From positions 73,653 through 122,102 of the forward strand of contig CACIBF010000001.1 of NCBI GenBank assembly GCA_902584815.1: DNA of 48,450 nucleotides, given 5' to 3'. Positions 37,289 to 46,278 of this stretch are shown here, piece by piece. Within the stretch, counting starts at the first letter, position 1. The number at the start of each line of letters is the position of its first letter. Both the position numbers and the translations under genes were made by a program. Source of the stretch: an uncultured Pelagibacteraceae bacterium. GTDB taxonomy: Bacteria; Pseudomonadota; Alphaproteobacteria; Pelagibacterales; AG-422-B15. The notes beneath the pieces were generated by a model, which was not told the DNA's origin, did not search any database, and was given only the letters and a program-made list of their open reading frames with translations.

Positions 37289-39088
37289 ATGATTAACAGA
37301 CTTTTTAAACAAAATCTAATTAATAAAAACTATATAATTTTATTTTTTTTAACAATTATATTTGTTATTTTTTCATTTGTTCTACTGATAAATCAGAGAA
37401 TTAATACATCATTAAATACCAATTATGATAATTATTTTATTGGAGTAGCCGTAATTTTCTTAATTTTCTTACTTTACTTTTTTCTTTCACAAATATTTTC
37501 TTTTGTTAATAGAGTTAGAAAAAAGAATATAACTACATTCAATAATAGATTTAGTCTTTACTTTATTGGTATAGCTATCACTCCAGCAATTATAGTTGGC
37601 TCCATAGCATTACTACTTATAAATTTCGGTGTTAATGATTGGTTTAATGATCGAATTCAAAATATCATTAAAAACTCAGTTTATGTTGCTGAAGGTTATT
37701 TAGAAGAACATAAAAAAACTATTAAGGGCGATATATACGCAATGTCTTCAGACCTTAATGATGCTTCAAATTTATATATAAGAGATAAATTTAATTTTGA
37801 AAAATTATTCTTTACCCAATCCTTAGTTAGGAATCTCCCTGACTCATTTTTAATAGACGGTAAAGGAAATGTAATTTTAAAGAGCAGGGGATCTTTAAAA
37901 ATATATTACCAACCAACTCCCGAGTCTTTAGATAAAGTAGCTAATGGTGAGCTTGCAATATTCACATCTACAGAGTTTAATAAAGTTTATGCAATAATAA
38001 AATTAGATAAATATCTTGATTTATATTTATATGTTGGAAGACCAATGGATAACCGAGTTCTTACAGCCTTAAATGACACAAAGTCAGCTCAAAATGATTT
38101 TAATCGTCTTGAGGAGAACAGGTCAAAGTTATCAGTTATTTTTATTTTAATTTATCTAATTATTACTATGGTATTGATATTTATATCAATCATAGTTGGG
38201 ATAGGTTTTGCTCGAAAAATAGTTGATCCAATTACAAAAATTATTATCGCAACTGATAATATTAGTAAAGGTAATTACGACTCAAAGCTTAGTAAAACAA
38301 ATGATTTTGTTGAATTAAATCGACTCACTGACTCATTTAATAAAATGTCTGAAGATATAGTTTCTCAAAGAAAGCAATTGGCAATTAGTGAAAAACATGA
38401 AGCATGGTCTGATGTGGCAAGAAAGATAGCTCATGAAATCAAAAATCCATTAACTCCAATAAAACTTTCTATTGATCGATTAAAGAATAAAACAAATAAG
38501 GGCATAAATATAAGCAAATCTGAAGTTGTAGAGACTATAGATACAATAAATAGACAAGTTGACGATATTAAAAACTTAGTAGATGAGTTTTCAAATTTTG
38601 CAAGAATGCCAGCGCCAAATATGCGTGAATGTAATATAAAAACTATTATTGAGAATGCTATTTCATTATTTGACCTTGAAAAAAATAAAATTTTAATTGA
38701 TTATAATAAAAAATCATTAGATTGCCTTGTCAAATGTGATGAATCACAAATCAATAGGGTATTTAATAATTTGATAATTAATTCAATACATGCAATTGAG
38801 GCAAAATTTAAAAATAAGCTTGGTGGAAAAATTTTTATTGATGGTAATGTTGAAGGCAAGTTTATAAAGATTAAAATCTTTGATAATGGACAAGGGCTGG
38901 TCCACAAAGAAGCTGATCTACTCAAGCCTTATTTTTCTACTAAAGATAAAAATATTGGAACAGGGTTAGGTTTGAGTATTGTAGAGAAAATTATTTCTGA
39001 GCATGAAGGTAATTTTCATATATATAATATAGATGATGAATCAGGAGCCTGTTCTGAATTTACACTTAGGTTATACAATGAACGGTAA
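37289..39088 (+). CDS. ntrY: Sensor histidine kinase NtrY, compact form
   Basis: This is a membrane kinase of the NtrYX two-component system, associated with nitrogen, redox and envelope control in alphaproteobacteria. The 599-residue protein has three N-terminal helices (about 16-35, 52-72, 90-115), a periplasmic sensor segment (about 118-280), a further helix (about 288-310), HAMP (about 312-365), then directly the H-box VARKIAHEIKNPLTP (His about 382) and the ATPase domain with NLIINSIHA, DNGQGL and GTGLGLSIV. The PAS domain normally between HAMP and H-box is missing. It has a weak AAGAG ribosome site and overlaps ntrX by 11 bases. Confidence 0.93.
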   Translation: MINRLFKQNLINKNYIILFFLTIIFVIFSFVLLINQRINTSLNTNYDNYFIGVAVIFLIFLLYFFLSQIFSFVNRVRKKNITTFNNRFSLYFIGIAITPAIIVGSIALLLINFGVNDWFNDRIQNIIKNSVYVAEGYLEEHKKTIKGDIYAMSSDLNDASNLYIRDKFNFEKLFFTQSLVRNLPDSFLIDGKGNVILKSRGSLKIYYQPTPESLDKVANGELAIFTSTEFNKVYAIIKLDKYLDLYLYVGRPMDNRVLTALNDTKSAQNDFNRLEENRSKLSVIFILIYLIITMVLIFISIIVGIGFARKIVDPITKIIIATDNISKGNYDSKLSKTNDFVELNRLTDSFNKMSEDIVSQRKQLAISEKHEAWSDVARKIAHEIKNPLTPIKLSIDRLKNKTNKGINISKSEVVETIDTINRQVDDIKNLVDEFSNFARMPAPNMRECNIKTIIENAISLFDLEKNKILIDYNKKSLDCLVKCDESQINRVFNNLIINSIHAIEAKFKNKLGGKIFIDGNVEGKFIKIKIFDNGQGLVHKEADLLKPYFSTKDKNIGTGLGLSIVEKIISEHEGNFHIYNIDDESGACSEFTLRLYNER

Positions 39089-40418
39089 AAACATTTTAGT
39101 AATAGACGATGAAAAAGATATTAGAGACTCTATATCTGGTATCCTTAATGACGAAGGCTATTACTCAGAGACTGTAAAGAATTCTCAAGATGCTCTTATT
39201 AAAATAACTGATAATACTTACGATGTTATTATTTTAGATGTTTGGTTAAACGAATCAGAGTTAGATGGAATTCAATTATTAAAAGAATTAAAAAAAACTG
39301 ATGTTGATACTCCAGTTATAATCATATCTGGTCATGGAAATATTGAAATAGCTGTTGATGCCATTAAAAATGGTGCATACGAATTTATAGAAAAACCTTT
39401 TTCAAGCGAAAGGCTTTTACTTACAGTTAAAAGATCAATTGAAACATCGTTAGTTAAAATTGAAAATAAATCTTTGAAACAAAAAAATCTAGATGACTAT
39501 AATTTTATTGGAAGTTCAAACTCAATAATAAAAGTAAAGCAATTGATTGATAAAGTTGCTCCGACTTCAAGTAGAGTTATTATTTATGGTGATTCTGGTA
39601 CAGGTAAAGATTTAGTCGCAAAAGAAATTCATAAAAAATCTAAATTTTCTGACGGTAATCTTATAATAGTGAACTCTGCATTAATGGAGCCTGATGGAAT
39701 TGAAGAAGAATTGTTTGGTTTAGAAGAAAATTCAAAATTAATAAAACAAGGTTTTTTTGATCAAGCAAATAATGGCACTTTGTTTATTGATGAAATAGGC
39801 GACATGCCAATTCAAACACAATCAAAAATTTTAAGGGTACTTACTGACAGTTCTTTTTATAGAGTGGGATCAAATATACCTGTGAATATTAGTGTTAGAC
39901 TTTTGTGTTCATCAACTGAAAATTTAGAAAAACTTGTAGAAGAAGGCAATTTTAGAATGGATCTATTTCATAGACTAAATGTTGTTTCTATAACTCTTCC
40001 TAAACTTTCTGATCGAATTCAAGATATCGATGAATTAATAGAATATTTCTCTAAAATTTATTTAAGTAACTCCAATTTTAAAATTAATGATTTACACAGC
40101 TATATTAAAACTAATTATGTTAACTATGACTGGCCTGGCAATGTAAGAGAATTAAGGAATATCATTGAGAGATATTGCATTATAGGTGAAAAAATCTCCG
40201 AAAATAAAGATGAATTAGATAGTGGATTTAATTCTAAAAATGTAATATCAATGCCTCTAAAGAATGCACGTAAAATTTTTGAAAAAAATTATTTGGAATC
40301 TCAGATTCAAAGATTTAATGGGAATATATCAAAGACCGCCACATTTATTGGAATGGAACGTTCCGCTCTTCACAGAAAACTCAAACAATTAGGCATATCA
40401 ATAGATAACAAAGAATGA
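39078..40418 (+). CDS. ntrX: Response regulator NtrX
   Basis: This is the partner of NtrY, 446 residues. It has a receiver domain with Asp10/Asp11 and the phosphorylated Asp54 in ILDVWL, an AAA+ domain (Walker A GDSGTGKD about 171-178; Walker B LFIDEIGDMP), and a Fis-type HTH at the end (NISKTATFIGMERSALHRKLK). The loop after EELFG reads LEENSKLIKQGFFDQ, so the sigma-54 GAFTGA motif is absent, as known for NtrX proteins; control through sigma-70 promoters is likely. I chose ATG 39078 (MNGKNILVIDD); the in-frame ATG at 39033 would add 15 residues before the receiver. Confidence 0.94.
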   Translation: MNGKNILVIDDEKDIRDSISGILNDEGYYSETVKNSQDALIKITDNTYDVIILDVWLNESELDGIQLLKELKKTDVDTPVIIISGHGNIEIAVDAIKNGAYEFIEKPFSSERLLLTVKRSIETSLVKIENKSLKQKNLDDYNFIGSSNSIIKVKQLIDKVAPTSSRVIIYGDSGTGKDLVAKEIHKKSKFSDGNLIIVNSALMEPDGIEEELFGLEENSKLIKQGFFDQANNGTLFIDEIGDMPIQTQSKILRVLTDSSFYRVGSNIPVNISVRLLCSSTENLEKLVEEGNFRMDLFHRLNVVSITLPKLSDRIQDIDELIEYFSKIYLSNSNFKINDLHSYIKTNYVNYDWPGNVRELRNIIERYCIIGEKISENKDELDSGFNSKNVISMPLKNARKIFEKNYLESQIQRFNGNISKTATFIGMERSALHRKLKQLGISIDNKE

Positions 40419-41806
40419 AAGTAATTATTTGTGGAGCTGGAAAAGTAGGCACCAGTATTGCTCGTCATCTCGTTGATCAAAACAACGATGTTACTGTTAT
40501 AGATCAGTCTCAAGATCTAATCGATAATATTAGAGATAAGTTTGACCTAAAAACTATTATTGGGTCAGCCTCAAACCCCTCAATGTTACAAGATGCAGGA
40601 GCTGATTCTGCTGATATGCTTATTGCGGTTACCCTTCAAGATGAAATTAATATGGTTGCTTGTCAAATGGCTCATACCTTTTTTAAAATTCCTCGTAAAA
40701 TAGCAAGGATAAGATCAGAAGATTTTTTAAATCCAATATGGCGAAATTTATATAATGCAGATAATATGCCAATTGATTTAATAATAAGTCCAGAACTAGA
40801 AGTTGCTAAATCAATTTCCAGACAAATACAATCTCCAGGGGCGTATGATGTTGCCCCTTTTATGGATGACAGAATTCAATTAATAAATATCACTATTAAT
40901 GAAAACTGTCCTTTAATTGATACAGAATTAAAAAATATACATGAGTTATTTCAAGAAGATACTGATGAAAGTAAAAATTTAAGAGCAACCATTGTAGGTA
41001 TTAATAGAAATGAAAAATTATTTATACCAGATAAAAGCGACAAACTATTAGATAAAGATACTGTTTATTTGCTAACCGATAGGTCACATTTAGATCGAGC
41101 GGTATCTGCCTTTGGTATAGATGAAAAGCCAATTGATAAGATAATCATTATTGGAGGTGGAAATATTGGTTTTAATTTAGCAAGAGAATTAGAAGAAATT
41201 AATTCTCATATATCTGTAACACTAATAGAGTCATCAAAAGAAAGATCTAACTATATAGCGGATCATTTAAAAAAAGCCCTAGTTCTAAGAGGCGATGGAT
41301 TAGATCAATCAATTCTTGACGAGGCAAATGTAACTGAAGCAGATATGATACTAGCCCTAACAAATGATGATGAAACAAATATTATAACTTCAGCTATTGC
41401 AAGAAGAAATAAGTGTAAGTCATTAATATTAGTAAATAATTCAGAATATTCAAATCTAAAAGAAGTTCTTGGGATCGATCGAATTATAGATCCAAGAATG
41501 ATAACTGCTTCGCAAATTTTAAAACACGTTCACAAAGGCAAGATTGAGTCAGTTTATTCCATTAGCAATAATCAAGGTGAAATAATACATGCTCAAGCAT
41601 TAAAAAATTCAAAGTTAATTAATGTTCCATTAAAGGATATGTCTATCCCTGATGGCATAAGAATAGGAATAATTTGTAGAGAAGGAAAAATATCTATTCC
41701 AGATAAAGAAACAATTATTCATGAAAATGATGATGTAGTTTTTATATCTTTATTAAAATCCATTCGTAAAGCTGAGGATTTATTTCAAGTTAGTGAGATA
41801 TATTAA
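40415..41806 (+). CDS. trkA: Potassium uptake regulatory protein TrkA
   Basis: This cytoplasmic NAD(H)/nucleotide-binding subunit gates a TrkH/TrkG potassium channel. The 463-residue protein has two tandem units, each with a Rossmann RCK-N domain (GAGKVGTSIA at 6-15; GGGNIGFNLA at about 248-257) and an RCK-C domain (about 145-225 and 375-458). The length is standard. It overlaps ntrX by 4 bases (ATGA). The channel gene is not in this window. trkA after ntrX is a conserved alphaproteobacterial arrangement. Confidence 0.96.
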   Translation: MKVIICGAGKVGTSIARHLVDQNNDVTVIDQSQDLIDNIRDKFDLKTIIGSASNPSMLQDAGADSADMLIAVTLQDEINMVACQMAHTFFKIPRKIARIRSEDFLNPIWRNLYNADNMPIDLIISPELEVAKSISRQIQSPGAYDVAPFMDDRIQLINITINENCPLIDTELKNIHELFQEDTDESKNLRATIVGINRNEKLFIPDKSDKLLDKDTVYLLTDRSHLDRAVSAFGIDEKPIDKIIIIGGGNIGFNLARELEEINSHISVTLIESSKERSNYIADHLKKALVLRGDGLDQSILDEANVTEADMILALTNDDETNIITSAIARRNKCKSLILVNNSEYSNLKEVLGIDRIIDPRMITASQILKHVHKGKIESVYSISNNQGEIIHAQALKNSKLINVPLKDMSIPDGIRIGIICREGKISIPDKETIIHENDDVVFISLLKSIRKAEDLFQVSEIY

Positions 41807-41807
41807 G

Positions 41808-42665
41808 ATGAGCAGAGTTGTTTTTGTAAATGGCGAGTATCTTCCATATGAAAAATCAAAAATTCATATTGAAGATAGAGGCTATCAATTTGCTGATGGC
41901 GTTTACGAGGTTTTTGCTGTAATTGATAGTAAACTTGCTGATTATGATGCTCATATGAGTAGGCTTTTAAGGTCACTTTCTGAGCTTAATATGAAACTAC
42001 CATACTCAAGAAAATCAATATTTTTTCATATATCAAATATTGTAAAACAAAACCTTATTTCAAATGGTCTAGTTTATTTGCAAATTTCTAGAGGTGTTGC
42101 CTCAAGAGATTTTAAATTTCCTAATAATACGAAAGGTTCACTTGTAATTATTGGAAAAAATATGCCTTCAGATGAATACATTAATACTTTTCATAAGGGT
42201 ATAAAAGTATCAACAACCAGAGATTTAAGGTGGAAAAGGGTTGATATAAAATCTTTAAATCTTCTAGCACCCGTTTTGGCAAAGCAAGCTGCATATGAAA
42301 AAAATTGTGAAGAGTCTTGGTTGATTGATGATGATAATTTTATAACAGAGGGAAGTTCAAGTAATGCATGGATTTATCAAAATGGAATCTTAATAACGAG
42401 ACCAGTTTCAAATTCTATTTTGAATGGAATTACAAGATCAACATTAATTAGAGGACTTAAAAAAAGAAAAATCAAATATAAAGAAGCAAAGTTTAATTTA
42501 GAAGATGTTAAAAAATCAAGTGAAGCTTTTATTACTAGTGCTACTCAACATGTAATGCCTGTAGTTAAAGTTAATAACATTAAAATCGGTAAGGGCGTGC
42601 CAGGACCGAGAGCTTTAGACTTCAGAGCCGCATACATGGAGAGCTTAAAATTAACAGAACTTTAA
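41808..42665 (+). CDS. dat: D-amino-acid transaminase (class IV aminotransferase)
   Basis: This PLP enzyme of fold type IV is predicted to exchange amino groups between D-amino acids and 2-oxo acids. It has 285 residues. HIEDRGYQFADGVYEVF (about 22-38) and the PLP lysine Lys148 in VDIKSLNLLAPVLAKQ match Dat, and EGSSSNAW (about 182-189) binds cofactor. A branched-chain aminotransferase or aminodeoxychorismate lyase is less likely given the DIKSLNLL pattern and context. ATG 41808 gives the family start MSRVVFVNG; an ATG five codons earlier lies inside trkA. Relatives have hfq next; here hflX follows directly and overlaps. Confidence 0.9.
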   Translation: MSRVVFVNGEYLPYEKSKIHIEDRGYQFADGVYEVFAVIDSKLADYDAHMSRLLRSLSELNMKLPYSRKSIFFHISNIVKQNLISNGLVYLQISRGVASRDFKFPNNTKGSLVIIGKNMPSDEYINTFHKGIKVSTTRDLRWKRVDIKSLNLLAPVLAKQAAYEKNCEESWLIDDDNFITEGSSSNAWIYQNGILITRPVSNSILNGITRSTLIRGLKKRKIKYKEAKFNLEDVKKSSEAFITSATQHVMPVVKVNNIKIGKGVPGPRALDFRAAYMESLKLTEL

Positions 42666-43738
42666 AAAAAAATACTGAAGCATTTATTATAAACCCAATT
42701 CTACCCAATTCTGCTGGTATAGACCCAAAAGAGATGATGAGCGAAATGGTTAATTTATGCGTAAATTTAAACATTAATATTCTAGGAAAAAAAACTGTTA
42801 ACATCAAAAAGATAAATGCTTCTACATTGATTGGAAGAGGAACTCTTGCTGATTTATTGGATAAAGTTAACTTAAAAAAACTTAATTTATTAATTTGCAA
42901 TTCTTCATTAACACCAAATCAACAGAGGAATTTAGAAAATATTTTAAAGGTAAAAGTAGTCGATAGAAGTGGAATAATTATTGAAATTTTTGCTAAAAGA
43001 GCTTTATCGAATGAAGGAAAATTACAAGTTCAGTTAGCAGAGATGGTTTACAGAAAATCTAGATTGGTTCGGGCATGGACCCACCTAGAAAGGCAAAGAG
43101 GAGGCACATCTTTTGTTGGTGGTCCTGGAGAGCTTCAAATAGAACTCGATAGAAGATTAATTCAAGAAAGAATAGAAAAAATTAAGAAAAGATTAAAAAA
43201 CGTATCAAAAAGAAGAAGTATTCAGAGAAAACAAAGAAGTAGGAATAATTTTAAAATTTTTGCTATTGTTGGCTACACAAATGCAGGAAAAACTTTATTA
43301 TTTAACCAGCTAACAAAGCAAAAAAAAGAAAGTGTAAATAAATTATTTGCAACATTAGATACAAAAATAAGTCGAGTTTTCCTTAATAATAATTTATCGG
43401 TTGGATTAATTGATACAGTAGGGTTTATAAATAATATTCCAACTCAATTAATAGAGTCTTTTAAAGCAACATTAGAAGAAATAAATGAGTCAGATTATAT
43501 TATTAATGTTGTTGATATTAATGATATCAATTTTCAGTCAAAAATAAATACAACAAAAAAAATTCTCAAAGAGACAGGTGTATCAAATCATAAAATTCAA
43601 AATATGATTACTGTATTTAACAAAATTGATTTACAAGATAAGGAATTTAAGAGTGCAAATATAAAAACAAACTATGTAAGCGCTTTAACTGGAGATGGGT
43701 TACATGAATTAAAGAAAAAAATGACTAAAAGTATTTAA
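42650..43738 (+). CDS. hflX: Ribosome-associated GTPase HflX, likely ATT start, no C-terminal domain
   Basis: This GTPase binds or splits stalled ribosomes in other bacteria. The frame is open and HflX-like (AFIINPILPNSAGID) upstream of the first ATG (42734), and no ATG/GTG/TTG lies between dat coding and that point. ATT at 42650 is the best start: GGAGAG (42638-42643) lies 6 bases before it. That gives 362 residues: N-terminal domain with TLIGRGTLADL, the glycine-rich GGTSFVGGPGE linker, G1 GYTNAGKT (about 207-214), G3 DTVGF and G4 NKID. It ends at VSALTGDGLHELKKKM, so the C-terminal domain of about 60 residues is absent. A conservative start is 42734. Confidence 0.85.
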   Translation: MNRTLKKNTEAFIINPILPNSAGIDPKEMMSEMVNLCVNLNINILGKKTVNIKKINASTLIGRGTLADLLDKVNLKKLNLLICNSSLTPNQQRNLENILKVKVVDRSGIIIEIFAKRALSNEGKLQVQLAEMVYRKSRLVRAWTHLERQRGGTSFVGGPGELQIELDRRLIQERIEKIKKRLKNVSKRRSIQRKQRSRNNFKIFAIVGYTNAGKTLLFNQLTKQKKESVNKLFATLDTKISRVFLNNNLSVGLIDTVGFINNIPTQLIESFKATLEEINESDYIINVVDINDINFQSKINTTKKILKETGVSNHKIQNMITVFNKIDLQDKEFKSANIKTNYVSALTGDGLHELKKKMTKSI

Positions 43739-43739
43739 T

Positions 43740-44471
43740 TCAAATTCTTTCTAATATAATATTAAGCATACTATTTTTACCTTCTATAGAGGTCATTCTT
43801 ATATCCTCTTCAATATATTTAAACTGAATGATCATCTCGTAAGGTATCTCTAGTGGATTTATTTTATTTTTAATTTTGTATCCGCCAATTTTTTTTGAAG
43901 TTAATAGACATTTAAAGCCTTTTTGATTTTCACTAATTTTTGTGACTAATAAATCAAGTCTTCTTTTAGCATCATAAATTTTAAAATTTCTACTGCAGTC
44001 TTTTAAATCTAAGAAATTTGCTAATTGATAAAATATTAAAGCGGGATCCAAAACATCAACTAACATTTTATTGTCAATATGTGTGAGTTTAGATTTATCA
44101 TAAGATGGAATTCGCATACCTTTAATATTATTTGGATCATTGAAATCTATAAGATATTTTTTCAATGAGTTCTCTTTTTTTTCAATATATTGATAGTTTT
44201 TTGGAATAAAGGTTTTTTCATGGATTTCACCTTTTGAAAATCCTTTTCCACTAGTTTCATCTGTAATAAATTTTATAATATTATCTTGTGAAGATAGTTC
44301 AAATTCTAGATTATAATTATTATTTTCAATGATCATTTCATATGAAAATTTATATATTAATTTTTTTATTGGCCCAAATTTAGCTGATAAAGTAAATTCA
44401 TCAGAATATACGTATGCATTTTGAAATAAAACAAATAAGATGATAAGAGTATATATGTTTCTTTTTTTCAC
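43740..44471 (-). CDS. Secreted DUF3108-like protein
   Basis: The 243-residue protein has a signal peptide (about 1-23, ending AYVYS-DE) and so is exported. The rest is rich in beta strands: ISYKFSYEM-like start, repeated charged strands, a central DPALIFYQLANFLD segment (about 141-154) and an ending IRMTSIEGKNSM. The layout resembles DUF3108 proteins, which are periplasmic and of unknown function; I am only moderately sure of the family. It starts at a GTG (44471) and converges on hflX with one base between stops. It is divergent from the sugar cluster and need not belong to it. Confidence 0.75.
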   Translation of the reverse strand: MKKRNIYTLIILFVLFQNAYVYSDEFTLSAKFGPIKKLIYKFSYEMIIENNNYNLEFELSSQDNIIKFITDETSGKGFSKGEIHEKTFIPKNYQYIEKKENSLKKYLIDFNDPNNIKGMRIPSYDKSKLTHIDNKMLVDVLDPALIFYQLANFLDLKDCSRNFKIYDAKRRLDLLVTKISENQKGFKCLLTSKKIGGYKIKNKINPLEIPYEMIIQFKYIEEDIRMTSIEGKNSMLNIILERI

Positions 44472-44508
44472 TGATCTATTTATTATAATATAACTTAATA
44501 TTTAAAAA

Positions 44509-45276
44509 ATGTATTGTATAGCAGGAAAAAATCAATGTTCTATTGATGCTCTATCATATTTAATTTCTAGGAATGATATTGATAAAGATAACTTATCAGT
44601 TTGCATTAACTCTGATGATAAGGGTAATGACAATTGGCAGCCATCATTAATGAAATATGCTAATGATAATAAGATATCAATAATGTCTTTAAATGATCTC
44701 TATAAAATAAAAAATTTATATTTTTTTTCACTTGAGTTTGACAAGATAATTAAAACAAAAAACTTTCTAAGTACAAATTTATTTAATTTTCATTTTAGCT
44801 TATTGCCAAAATATAGAGGCTGTCATACAAATTATCTTCAGATTAAAAATGGAGAAACCATATCTGGTGTTACATGCCACGAAATTGATGATGGAATCGA
44901 TACTGGTAGAATCATTGATCAATTAATCTATAAAATTGATATAAATGATACTTCAAAGGATAATTATTTTAAATTAATGTCATCAGCATCTAAACTATTT
45001 ATTAATTTGTTTGATCAAATAATATCGGGTGATTATTCAACAACGGAGCAAAAAAATTCAGATGCAACTTATTTTTCAAGAAAATCAATTAATTACAAAG
45101 ATGAAAAAATAAACACTGATGAAGATCTAATAGTTATTCATAATCAAATTAGATCTCTTATATTTCCTCCATATCAAATTCCAATAATTAAAAACAAAGA
45201 AATAATAAAAAGTAAACTGTTTGACGATCACCTCATTTTAACGGATATTGACAATAAGGAGCATATCTATGATTAA
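44509..45276 (+). CDS. Formyltransferase, probably acting on an amino sugar nucleotide
   Basis: The 255-residue protein carries the formyltransferase core of the Fmt/ArnA/sugar N-formyltransferase fold. The catalytic Asn and His are in FNFHFSLLPKYRG (about 92-104) and the Asp in DDGIDTGRII (about 128-137). It uses 10-formyl-tetrahydrofolate in characterised relatives. It is shorter than tRNA-fMet formyltransferase (about 310), has a reduced N-terminus (about 85 residues), and lies next to a sugar dehydrogenase and an aminotransferase, so an amino-sugar substrate is inferred. It overlaps the next gene by 8 bases. Confidence 0.75.
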   Translation: MYCIAGKNQCSIDALSYLISRNDIDKDNLSVCINSDDKGNDNWQPSLMKYANDNKISIMSLNDLYKIKNLYFFSLEFDKIIKTKNFLSTNLFNFHFSLLPKYRGCHTNYLQIKNGETISGVTCHEIDDGIDTGRIIDQLIYKIDINDTSKDNYFKLMSSASKLFINLFDQIISGDYSTTEQKNSDATYFSRKSINYKDEKINTDEDLIVIHNQIRSLIFPPYQIPIIKNKEIIKSKLFDDHLILTDIDNKEHIYD

Positions 45277-46276
45277 AATAGGAATAGTTGGAATGGGTTA
45301 TTGGGGCCCAAATCTATATCGAAATTTTGATTCAAGTAAAGATTTCTTAGTAAAATATATCTGTGATCGAGACTTAAAATTGCTTAAAAAGATTTCTGTA
45401 AGTAATAAATTCACATCAAAAGTGAATAATTATAAAAAAATTATAAATGATAGTGATATACAGGCCGTGATCATTGCTACACCAGTTAGTACACATTACT
45501 CATTAGCTAAAGAATGTTTAGAAGCAGGGAAGCATGTTTTTGTTGAAAAGCCATTAGCTGACTCATCAAAAAAATGTCAAAATTTAATTAACATAGCTAA
45601 AAGAAATTCACTAACCATATTTGTTGACCACACATTCTTATATACATCTGCGGTTAATAAAATGAAAGAAATTGCTAGTAAAAAATATTTTGGAAATTTA
45701 CTTTATTATGATTCTACTAGAATTAATCTTGGACTTATACAAAATGATATTAATGTAATGTGGGATTTAGCAGTTCATGATTTAGCGATTTTGAATTTCA
45801 TTGAAAATAGGAAACCTAAAATAGTATCTGCTGTTGGTCACAAGCATTTTAAGTCGAAACCTGTTACTTCCGCATATTTAACAATTAAGTATGATAATAA
45901 TTTTGTTGCGCATATCAATGTCAATTGGCTATCTCCTGTTAAAATTAGACAAACTATATTAGGTGGTTCAAAAAAAATGATTTTATACAATGATCTTGAA
46001 CCAAGTGACAAGATTAAAGTATTTAATAAAGGAGTTGATGTTATTAAAAATGAAAATTCACCTTCAAATTTAGTAGAATATAAAGTTGGTGATACATTTC
46101 TTCCAAATCTAAAAAATACAGAAGCTTTAAAAACTGCAGTTCTAGAATTTAAAAAAATGATACATAACAAGAAATATAAATCCAGATCTACAGGACAAAA
46201 TGGAATGGATGTGGTCAAGCTTCTTGAAGCTGCTGATAGATCTATGGTAAACAATGGAAGACCAGTAAAAGTTTAG
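45269..46276 (+). CDS. Gfo/Idh/MocA sugar-nucleotide dehydrogenase (GnnA/WlbA-like)
   Basis: This NAD-dependent oxidoreductase has 335 residues. The Rossmann start is GIVGMGYWGPNLYRNF (5-20), the catalytic EKPLAD is at about 95-100, and VDHTFLYTSAVNKMKE plus MWDLAVHDLAIL match the subgroup that oxidises the 3-hydroxyl of UDP-GlcNAc or UDP-GlcNAcA. The start ATG 45269 has AAGGAG 7 bases upstream; an in-frame codon at 45248 is inside the previous gene. With the DegT gene next door this forms the standard pair for making a 3-amino sugar nucleotide. Confidence 0.85.
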   Translation: MIKIGIVGMGYWGPNLYRNFDSSKDFLVKYICDRDLKLLKKISVSNKFTSKVNNYKKIINDSDIQAVIIATPVSTHYSLAKECLEAGKHVFVEKPLADSSKKCQNLINIAKRNSLTIFVDHTFLYTSAVNKMKEIASKKYFGNLLYYDSTRINLGLIQNDINVMWDLAVHDLAILNFIENRKPKIVSAVGHKHFKSKPVTSAYLTIKYDNNFVAHINVNWLSPVKIRQTILGGSKKMILYNDLEPSDKIKVFNKGVDVIKNENSPSNLVEYKVGDTFLPNLKNTEALKTAVLEFKKMIHNKKYKSRSTGQNGMDVVKLLEAADRSMVNNGRPVKV

Positions 46277-46278
46277 AT

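Noticed and set aside
45838-46254. Open frame of 138 codons on the minus strand inside the Gfo/Idh gene
   Set aside because: It lies fully antisense to a well-supported gene, has no recognisable motif or ribosome site, and its low-complexity composition mirrors the sense strand.
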